Below, piece by piece: positions 1-4,425 of a stretch of 5,561 bases of DNA (within the stretch, counting starts at the first letter, position 1; each line of letters begins with the position of its first letter). The stretch spans positions 1 through 5,561 of the forward strand of contig JAEXPO010000597.1 of the NCBI GenBank assembly GCA_023446675.1, given 5' to 3'. A program made the translations under genes and the position numbers. Below the pieces are notes generated by a model, which worked only from the letters and a program-made list of their open reading frames with translations, was not told where the DNA came from and made no database searches. This DNA comes from Bacillota bacterium (GTDB taxonomy: Bacteria > Bacillota > Clostridia > DSM-8532).

Positions 1-326
1 GCCTGACAGAATCCATCAGCCGACTGGAAATCCTTTTTGCGGTGGTGCTGATTATTTTTTTATTTGCAAAAATTACTTTGCTCTACTATATCACCGTGCA
101 GGCCTTAACCCACCTGCTCGGACTTAATGCCTATAAGACTTTGGTACTGCCTCTGGGGATATGGATAGTGGTTTATGCCTTTGTCTCCTACGAATCCACC
201 ATGCAGCACGCGGAATCTGCGGCAAGGGTTGTTCCTTTTGTCTGGTCCCTGTTTGAATTTGTGCTGCCCCTTATTACGCTTGTCTTAGCAAAGGTCTTAA
301 AGAAAAAACCGGAGGAGGTGAATTAA
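1..326 (+). CDS. GerAB/GerKB-family spore germination permease (3' part)
   Basis: C-terminal part of a spore germinant-receptor B subunit, an inner-membrane protein of the amino acid/polyamine transporter-like spore permease family. In dormant spores this subunit works with the A and C subunits to sense germinants. The frame is open from base 3 to the TAA at 324-326. A GTG at 42 lies inside it, but the residues before that GTG (LTESISRLEILFAV) fit the family, so the true start lies outside the window. About 107 residues are visible. They form three hydrophobic helices (around ILFAVVLIIFLFAKITLLYY, TLVLPLGIWIVVYAFVSY and VVPFVWSLFEFVLPLITLV) and end in a charged KKKPEEVN tail. The 'LVLPLG' stretch and the last helix followed by lysines are typical of GerB C-termini as I know the family. 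The next gene starts directly after the stop codon, so the two are probably one operon. Which GerB paralogue this is cannot be decided. Confidence 0.85.
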   Translation, partial: LTESISRLEILFAVVLIIFLFAKITLLYYITVQALTHLLGLNAYKTLVLPLGIWIVVYAFVSYESTMQHAESAARVVPFVWSLFEFVLPLITLVLAKVLKKKPEEVN

Positions 327-539
327 GTGGGCTATTTAGTCCTGGCCCTTGTCCTCCTTGCTTTTATTGACTTTCCTTCTCTTCTAAGAAAGGGAAAGCG
401 CAAGGAGCTTCTCATTACCGGGGGGATTTATCTTATTGGCGCGCTCCTTGCCATCCTTTATAAAGCGGGAGTGGCTCTTCCCAGTCCCCTTCAATATATG
501 GACAGGCTCATGATTGACATCCTTCACATCAGCTACTGA
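327..539 (+). CDS. small two-helix membrane protein, likely germinant-receptor D-type subunit
   Basis: A 70-aa protein with a GTG start directly after the stop of the GerB-type gene. A very strong Shine-Dalgarno site (GGAGGAGGTGA, 310-320) lies in the end of that gene, so translation is probably coupled. There are two hydrophobic helices, about residues 2-17 and 28-49. A basic loop (LLRKGKRKE) separates them, and a short polar tail ends LHISY. Established knowledge: many Bacillus and clostridial ger operons carry a D gene encoding a protein of roughly 55-75 residues with two membrane helices that modulates germinant-receptor function. Size, topology and position all match. No diagnostic motif is available, so the assignment rests on context. 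The alternative is an unrelated small membrane protein. Confidence 0.65.
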   Translation: MGYLVLALVLLAFIDFPSLLRKGKRKELLITGGIYLIGALLAILYKAGVALPSPLQYMDRLMIDILHISY

Positions 540-546
540 GCCAACT

Positions 547-569
547 CATCATGGCCCCAGGCCATGATG
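547..569. terminator. perfect hairpin between convergent genes (possible bidirectional terminator)
   Basis: CATCATGGCC and GGCCATGATG form a perfect 10-bp inverted repeat around a 3-base CCA loop. It lies in the 47-bp gap between the + strand ger gene (stop at 539) and the - strand gene (ends at 587), where a shared terminator would be expected. Neither side has a proper T-run, so intrinsic termination is uncertain. It could be an RNA-stabilising 3' hairpin instead. Confidence 0.45.
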
Positions 570-586
570 TCTCTGCCATAGCAAAA

Positions 587-1013
587 TCAGGAGGTTTTAC
601 GGGCAAGAACAATAAGATCGCCATCCCATTCTGGTATGAATAGATGGCCTTTATAATAATCCATACCGCAGATTCTGGGAAGATTTAAGCTGAGGGGGTC
701 CACTGTCCGGGGATCGTTACGAAGACCGGGTGTCATGGCGTAATTGCCGGCAATGGTCGTTATTGTGCGGGTTATCCGTAATATAAACAGGATACTTGAA
801 ATCAACGGAAAAATGGCGGGGGCTTTTTATCCCTATAGAATCCCCGGCAGACCAGACAAGGCTGTTATCCTCATTAATAAGGCCTATCCAGTTCTTATCC
901 GCATTAATGACATATTGCCTGCCCTTCGAATCATGAAAGCCAAACTGGGCGTATCCATCCTCAAATAAGCCCCCTTTTTCAAAATTAATGACTCTTTTTA
1001 CAATCCAGTCCAT
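587..1013 (-). pseudogene. NHL/beta-propeller-like small protein split by a one-base frameshift
   Basis: Reading starts at ATG 1013 with a good Shine-Dalgarno site (GAGGAGG, 7 nt upstream). It stays open as 98 codons to a stop at 717, but the last ~17 residues look like nonsense. The +1 frame over 805-587 instead gives a sensible continuation, RTITTIAGNYAMTPG, ending WDGDLIVLARKTS. Removing one C from the CCC run on the - strand (GGG at 769-771) joins the frames as VYITDNRTITTIAGN and gives a 141-aa product. The restored protein has blade-like stretches: a VDF..PVYITDN..ITTIAG segment like the 'V-D-x-x-x-x-x-Y-[IV]-x-D-x-x-x-x-x-I' core of NHL repeats, and W-x-G-D/W-D-G-D motifs. It is too short for a complete propeller, so it would have to oligomerise, be a remnant, or only resemble the fold. 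It has its own promoter candidate and faces the ger operon. Function unknown. The shift could be a real mutation or a homopolymer sequencing error. Confidence 0.55.
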
Positions 1014-1204
1014 GGTTTATCCTCCTCAACCAAACTTACTGCTTTCATTATAACAATGAAATATGACAACCTTCTGTCTTATTTCATTTCGTATACAATT
1101 ACAGGCTTCGGAGGAAGGAAGCCTTCGCCATTTAACCTCTGAGAATTTTACTTCTAGCACTATGCTTTCCGCCTTCTTGAAGGATCAGGCAAGGTGCTTG
1201 AGCC
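1014..1204. other. non-coding gap holding a promoter candidate and weak hairpins; possible prophage edge
   Basis: This 191-bp stretch between the holin-like gene and the frameshifted small gene has no credible ORF. It contains the extended -10 candidate (1047-1055) and an inverted repeat GGCTTC/GAAGCC (1104-1109 with 1118-1123, 8-nt loop). That repeat has no T-run on the - strand, so it is at best a weak terminator for the lysis block. No tRNA or recognisable attachment core is visible. Confidence 0.4.
1047..1055 (-). promoter_or_regulatory. extended -10 promoter candidate for the 587-1013 gene
   Basis: On the - strand the sequence reads TGTTATAAT, a perfect TGn-TATAAT extended -10 element (TATAAT at 1052-1047). 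The expected transcript start is near 1040, giving a leader of roughly 27 nt that contains the GAGGAGG ribosome site before ATG 1013. No good -35 box lies 17 bp upstream. The TTGTCA at 1069-1064 is only 11 bp away, too close to act with this -10. Extended -10 promoters can work without a -35. Confidence 0.4.
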
Positions 1205-1528
1205 TTATACGGCTTCTTTCCTGTCGTAATGCTCCAGATAGCTCTTTACACTTTCGAACCACTCCTGGAGCTTTTTTCTGACAAGGGTTTGAGGGAACAG
1301 AAATTTAAGAGGCTTTGGAATGACGGTTTCATAAAGCCAGGCCATTACCTGCTCAAAACGTTCCTGCCCCTGCTTGCTTCCCTGAATAGTTTTTTCAGCT
1401 TTAAGAATAAGCTCAAGGGCATAGGCGTGGAGCCTGCTCCACTGCCGTGTTGCGGCTAAATAGCCGGGTATTATAATCAGCAGGATAACTGCCAGGGCAA
1501 TGCATGCAATGATGCTGTACGTATCCAT
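1205..1528 (-). CDS. LLH-type phage holin-like membrane protein
   Basis: A 107-aa protein with one N-terminal membrane helix (about residues 5-26, IIACIALAVILLIIIPGYLA). A long amphipathic, charged cytoplasmic-type region follows, with the segment LELILKAEKTIQGSKQGQERF at about residues 39-59. The single helix followed by an 'AEK.I.G...G..R' segment resembles holins of the LL-H superfamily as I remember them. Such proteins open the inner membrane or release endolysin at the end of infection. The start is supported by AAGGAG seven bases before ATG 1528. It is the third gene of the lysis block, placed 83 bp after the endolysin. The long tail (PKPLKFLFPQTLVRKKLQEWF) is not something I can assign. 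The alternative is a non-holin membrane accessory protein. Confidence 0.6.
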   Translation of the reverse strand: MDTYSIIACIALAVILLIIIPGYLAATRQWSRLHAYALELILKAEKTIQGSKQGQERFEQVMAWLYETVIPKPLKFLFPQTLVRKKLQEWFESVKSYLEHYDRKEAV

Positions 1529-1611
1529 ATTTGCGCTCCTTTATTACTTTTTTAGTTTTTTATTATTTATTTACTATTTATTTTTATTGCTTTAATTTAA
1601 CAAGTTTACTC
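1529..1611. other. very AT-rich spacer between endolysin and holin-like gene
   Basis: This 83-bp gap is almost entirely A/T on both strands, with repeated TTATTTA/TTTTTATT runs, while the flanking genes have ordinary composition. Its right edge carries a short inverted repeat CAAGT/ACTTG (1601-1605, 1614-1618) that overlaps the endolysin stop. The other close gene pairs in the window are separated by under about 25 bp or overlap. The spacer could hold a weak promoter or an unstructured translation-enhancing leader, but I see no convincing -35/-10 pair. Confidence 0.4.
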
Positions 1612-2361
1612 TTACTTGAAATAGCTGTCGGCCCATTGCTTAAGAAGGGCATCAGGATATTTATGCGTCCGGATGACCTCCCATATCCCATCAGGATCGC
1701 TGAACCCGCAATGGGACTGAATTACAGTTTTGGGATGGGAAGCGAGGATTTCCTTGACAACCTGTAGCTCTTCCAGGGCTTTGGCTGCTGTTTTTTCACC
1801 CACAACACCGTCTGCAGACAGACCATGAACAGCCTGAAATTCTTTTACCGTCATATTTTTTTCCTCCTCATACAAAATGTCGTCAGGGTCCAGAAAGGTT
1901 TTGCGCAGGCTCGCTGCAACGCCATTGGTCTCAATAGGCTGAAGATGCCACCACTCCTGAACCGAAGGGCTGTCCACCCGGTTAAGGGGCAGAATGAGGC
2001 CGTATTTTGTAAGGTTTTGTTTTAGCCGGGTATAGGGCATCCACTGAGCCTCGGAAACGGCTTTCCAGTGGGCACCGTCAAGATCCACGGCAAGCCCGTA
2101 TTCATGCCAGCTAAGCCCTGGCGCAGCCACCTTACCTGTTGGCTTGCCCCCATTTGCTTTGAGATCGGCCTCATAAAGCGCCTGCTGAGAGGAAGAGCTT
2201 CGGTAGCCGAAAAGGTTTGTCATGGTGTGGTTATAATCCCGGGCAAGGGCGGCCAGCCGCCATAAAAACACAAGACTGATTCGGGCTCCGTCTTTATATT
2301 TAAAGCGGATCCACTCCTGCCAGTTTTTTTCTTCAGGGTAGGCTCCCCGTTTAATTTTCAC
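1612..2361 (-). CDS. M15-family (VanY-like) peptidoglycan peptidase, phage endolysin
   Basis: A 249-aa cell-wall hydrolase predicted to cut the peptide part of peptidoglycan (D-Ala-D-Ala carboxypeptidase or L-Ala-D-Glu endopeptidase type) so the host can burst. M15 zinc-site motifs are visible. GYRS..SQQALY is at residues 52-63. SWHEYGLAVD is at 84-93, giving zinc ligands H86 and D93. EWWH is at 136-139, giving catalytic E136 and ligand H139. After the catalytic part, KEFQAVHGLSADGVVGEKT (about 173-191) looks like half of a PG_binding_1 domain. A final segment ends KYPDALLKQWADSYFK and resembles tails seen on other Firmicutes phage hydrolases (from memory). The GTG start at 2361 is supported by AGAGGTGA seven bases upstream, just after the xhlA stop. 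There is no signal peptide, so release would need a holin. The exact bond cut is not decidable from sequence. Confidence 0.88.
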   Translation of the reverse strand: MKIKRGAYPEEKNWQEWIRFKYKDGARISLVFLWRLAALARDYNHTMTNLFGYRSSSSQQALYEADLKANGGKPTGKVAAPGLSWHEYGLAVDLDGAHWKAVSEAQWMPYTRLKQNLTKYGLILPLNRVDSPSVQEWWHLQPIETNGVAASLRKTFLDPDDILYEEEKNMTVKEFQAVHGLSADGVVGEKTAAKALEELQVVKEILASHPKTVIQSHCGFSDPDGIWEVIRTHKYPDALLKQWADSYFK

Positions 2362-2377
2362 TGTTTGTTCACCTCTT

Positions 2378-2698
2378 TCATGGCAGCAAGCGGGATAAAA
2401 TGTAACCGATTGCCCCGCTTACAACTGCGGTAATAAATACGGTAACCGCCGTATCATAACGCTTTACAGGCTTCTCTTTAAGCTCTCTTACATCTTGCTT
2501 GATACCGGCTATCTCACCGTTTGCAATTTCGAGCTGCTTGGTGAGTATTTTCATATTACTGTTTAGGTCAAGAAGGATTTGGGTCTGGGTCCGTTCAATC
2601 TCTTCGATTTTCCGGTCATGTCCGTCAAGCCGATGGGTATTGCTTGCAGAACGCTGTACCACCTCCGTAATCTCTTTGACCATGCTGCAAGGTTCCAT
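2378..2698 (-). CDS. xhlA: XhlA-type hemolysin/holin-accessory protein
   Basis: A 106-aa protein with the XhlA layout. A charged, coiled-coil-like region (about residues 7-77, rich in E/K/Q with I/L spacing, e.g. DRKIEEIERTQTQILLDLNS) is followed by one C-terminal membrane helix (about 81-104, AVTVFITAVVSGAIGYILSRLL). In PBSX-type elements XhlA acts with a holin and the endolysin in cell lysis. The frame is open to an ATG at 2755, but that codon has no ribosome site. The ATG at 2698 has AAAGGAAGGG five bases upstream and removes a basic, family-untypical 19-residue leader, so I chose 2698. The stop lies 16 bp before the endolysin start, so the two are co-transcribed. No XhlB-type partner lies next to it. 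The LLH-like protein downstream may fill that role. Confidence 0.75.
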   Translation of the reverse strand: MEPCSMVKEITEVVQRSASNTHRLDGHDRKIEEIERTQTQILLDLNSNMKILTKQLEIANGEIAGIKQDVRELKEKPVKRYDTAVTVFITAVVSGAIGYILSRLLP

Positions 2699-2703
2699 AG
2701 CAT

Positions 2704-2713
2704 CCCTTCCTTT
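2704..2713 (-). promoter_or_regulatory. ribosome binding site that decides the xhlA start
   Basis: AAAGGAAGGG on the - strand sits five bases before ATG 2698. The upstream in-frame ATG at 2755 is preceded by CAGCTAACTGATTCGT with no purine-rich site, which favours the shorter protein. Confidence 0.6.
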
Positions 2714-2878
2714 AAATTTTTTGTTCCGCTTAAGTTCATTTGGTTTTCTTTTCATACGAATCAGTTAGCTGGATGATCACCTTTGGCCTCGGAGATACTT
2801 TGTAGTTTTTGTAGTTATAGAAGTGACCTTTATTTGAATCTATTGATAAAAAATAAACAAAGATTGAAAAGGCAACAC
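2714..2878. other. leader and promoter region of the lysis block
   Basis: The segment lies between the terminator after xkdX and the xhlA ribosome site. It holds a weak -10-like TATAAC (2819-2814 on the - strand) with no convincing -35. It also holds a perfect 9-bp tandem repeat, AACTACAAA twice (2816-2799), that overlaps and follows this -10. A terminator upstream means either that the lysis block needs its own promoter here or that late transcription reads through. I see no credible gene in it; the basic 19-codon stretch 2699-2755 is an open extension of xhlA without a ribosome site. Confidence 0.3.
2799..2816. repeat. 9-bp perfect tandem repeat (TTTGTAGTT x2)
   Basis: TTTGTAGTT occurs twice back to back on the + strand (AACTACAAA on the - strand). 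It directly abuts the TATAAC candidate, in the position of an initial transcribed region or operator of the lysis transcript. It may be chance in AT-rich DNA. Confidence 0.4.
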
Positions 2879-2903
2879 AAAAGGACGGGGTTACCGTCCT
2901 TTT
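2879..2903 (-). terminator. intrinsic terminator after xkdX
   Basis: AAAAGGACGG and CCGTCCTTTT pair perfectly (10 bp, GC-rich core) around a 5-base loop. On the - strand the stem ends in TTTT followed by GTGTTGCCTTTT. It lies 26 bp after the xkdX stop and closes the tail operon. The T-run is mirrored on the other strand, so it could work both ways. Confidence 0.8.
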
Positions 2904-2929
2904 GGTGCGTAATTGGGGAGGTTGGCGAA

Positions 2930-3049
2930 TTATTGAGCCACAATCTCCATTTTTTGGGCTTCTGTAATCCAGTCCTTACTGATAGCATTGTCAAGCATTG
3001 CTTCTGTTAGTCTCCCTGCTGCCCAAAGGCGTTTTAAAGTCTCATACAT
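2930..3049 (-). CDS. xkdX: XkdX family phage protein
   Basis: A 39-aa protein, starting MYETLKRLWAAGRLTEAML and ending KDWITEAQKMEIVAQ. This is the typical form of the small XkdX family found at the end of tail operons in PBSX-like elements and many Firmicutes phages: 'Y..LK.L...G.it..ql..av..gwIt..q..eI'. Its biochemical role is unknown. ATG 3049 has GGAGGG six bases upstream, inside the end of the preceding gene. That gene's stop is only 2 bp before this start, which suggests coupled translation. In PBSX, xkdX also lies between the tail fibre genes and the xhlA lysis block, as here. Confidence 0.9.
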   Translation of the reverse strand: MYETLKRLWAAGRLTEAMLDNAISKDWITEAQKMEIVAQ

Positions 3050-3051
3050 TG

Positions 3052-3276
3052 TTATCCCTCCAAACTCGCCAAAACAAGAGCATCCAAAGTTTCACGTATA
3101 ATTTCAATTTCTGTCTTGTCAAAAGTTTCACCGGCATCAAAAACGAATTGCGAAAAATCATTGACGCCCCTAAAAGAAAAGGATTCCTTGTCCCCAATAT
3201 ACCCGATTACATCAGCGTCTGTTTTTATGATTTTTTCTGCTTCGTATGTGATTCCGTAAACAGTAATTTTTTTCAT
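3052..3276 (-). CDS. 74-aa phage protein of unknown function between fibre and XkdX
   Basis: An acidic protein of 74 aa starting MKKITVYGITYEAEKIIKTD, with a probable beta-rich N-terminal half and a C-terminal helix (TEIEIIRETLDALVLASLEG). It has no signal peptide or membrane helix. Its ATG overlaps the TGA of the upstream fibre gene (ATGA), and its GGAGGTG ribosome site is written in that gene's C-terminal glycine codons, so translation must be tightly coupled to the fibre. It occupies the place of xkdW in PBSX, but I see no clear sequence likeness to XkdW. Small proteins in this place can be fibre assembly factors or minor tail parts. Here that is only an inference from position. Confidence 0.75.
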   Translation of the reverse strand: MKKITVYGITYEAEKIIKTDADVIGYIGDKESFSFRGVNDFSQFVFDAGETFDKTEIEIIRETLDALVLASLEG

Positions 3277-4412
3277 CTTATTACACCTCCGCCTGTGGTC
3301 AATTCATTTGCGGTAGTTCCTGTAGGTTGAGTACCTCCCTTTCCTATAGTAGAACCTGCATATGCGGCCAGTCCGTAGTTTCCTGAACCACTGTTACTTT
3401 CTGAGTATACTGTACTACCAGCATCCGCATTTATACATTTGTCCGCTGCTGAGCCAAAATTACAATTTACAACTTTCATGACAGAAAAATTTGCATACAC
3501 ACCGTCCGAAGCAGACACCGTAAAAGCGCAAGCATTTATCTCGATAATCGAGCTATATGCAAGCAGTTTTTCGCATGTCACATACCTCACTGTTACCCGG
3601 GATGAACTAACAATACTGATTGCTCCGCTTATTATTTGAGTGCTTGGGTTTGTTGTGCTCCCCTCAATAATTAAATTGTAGACATGCTTGCAGCTTATAT
3701 TAATTGCCGATGGATAATTGCCAATAAGTATTATTTTTGATTCTGCCCCGCTTTGCAGTGGAAGGCTGTCCAGCGCACGATTGAACGTCTTGAACGCAGT
3801 ACCTACTGTAAGTCCATTATTTTCATCCGCCCCGCTTGAATAATTTATGTACACAGTCCTTGCAGTGTTTGTTTTTATGTTGTGAGCCGCATAATCCGCC
3901 AAATGCGCATTAAACTCCGCCTTAGTCGCCTGCTGCACATTATCCACACTGCCCAGACCCACATCCGCCTTAGCCAGCGTTCCCCAGGAGAGGCTGCCCG
4001 CCGTGCTTCCCGCTTTCAGCACTTTTCCGCTGTTGGCGGTTCCGGTTACGGGCACATGCAAATTACCGTCGCCAGTGGGATGGGTATAATTATTGTAAAG
4101 AGTGTCAAAGTAGGCTTTTAGCGTAGTTTTCACATTGGACCACAGCGTCCTCTTTGTCTTGTTGCTTGCCGCGCTGTCGGTTAAAACAATGGCATCCGCA
4201 TCCACCGGGGTGGTTTTTGTTGCCGCAGTGCTTAAAAGCGGTTCCTTTGCATTCCCCTGGGTTGTCAGGTCCTCCTGCTTTGCAAGCTGGACATTGCCGC
4301 TTGCCGAGCCTACAAAAAGCTCTTTTGTGTCTGTGGCAAAACCCATTTCCGCAACATTTAGAGTCGGAAGGTTTGCCTTTAATCCTCTTTTGTGCTGTAT
4401 TTTATTAGCCAT
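3273..4412 (-). CDS. phage tail fibre protein with C-terminal beta-helix-like region
   Basis: A 379-aa structural protein, probably a trimeric fibre at the tail tip that binds or digests cell-surface polymers. Residues 1-45 (KIQHKRG..ANLP.L...EMGFATDTKELFVG) are the N-terminal module shared by many Firmicutes phage fibres and likely fix it to the tail. Residues 110-175 carry shaft-type repeats, including YTHPTGDGNLHVP and VGLGSVDNVQQATKAEF, the 'LGLGNVDN' fibre repeat. From about 185, VYINYSSGADENNGLTVGTAFKTF starts a pectate-lyase-like beta-helix segment (repeating short strands, VTVRYVTCEKL, MKVVNCNFG). The end is Gly/Thr-rich (GKGGTQPTGTTANELTTGGG). ATG 4412 has AAGGAGGG seven bases upstream. 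No catalytic residues can be named. Its stop overlaps the next start. Confidence 0.85.
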   Translation of the reverse strand: MANKIQHKRGLKANLPTLNVAEMGFATDTKELFVGSASGNVQLAKQEDLTTQGNAKEPLLSTAATKTTPVDADAIVLTDSAASNKTKRTLWSNVKTTLKAYFDTLYNNYTHPTGDGNLHVPVTGTANSGKVLKAGSTAGSLSWGTLAKADVGLGSVDNVQQATKAEFNAHLADYAAHNIKTNTARTVYINYSSGADENNGLTVGTAFKTFNRALDSLPLQSGAESKIILIGNYPSAINISCKHVYNLIIEGSTTNPSTQIISGAISIVSSSRVTVRYVTCEKLLAYSSIIEINACAFTVSASDGVYANFSVMKVVNCNFGSAADKCINADAGSTVYSESNSGSGNYGLAAYAGSTIGKGGTQPTGTTANELTTGGGVIR

Positions 4413-4425
4413 GCCTCATCCCTCC

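Noticed and set aside
717..805. Programmed +1 frameshift in the 587-1013 gene
   Set aside because: There is no stop or known slippery codon pair at the join (AAC CCG CAC), and the zero frame runs on for about 16 more codons. A mutation or homopolymer error is simpler.
744..968. + strand ORF of 74 codons
   Set aside because: It is antisense to the - strand gene with the good ribosome site, has no ribosome site of its own, and its residues do not look like a protein family.
1064..1069. TTGTCA as the -35 box for the TATAAT at 1047-1052
   Set aside because: The spacing is 11 bp, too short for sigma-A.
1104..1123. GGCTTC/GAAGCC hairpin as a terminator for the lysis block
   Set aside because: The stem is only 6 bp with an 8-nt loop and no T-run follows on the - strand.
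2499..2776. + strand ORFs rich in serine, isoleucine and phenylalanine opposite xhlA
   Set aside because: They are antisense to the coiled-coil gene, which has the clear family layout and operon context.
3052..3276. Calling the 74-aa protein XkdW
   Set aside because: Only the gene position matches. The length and residues do not resemble XkdW as I know it.
3273..4412. Diversity-generating retroelement target in the second fibre
   Set aside because: Such elements vary fibre C-termini, but no template repeat, reverse transcriptase or C-type lectin-like ending is visible here.
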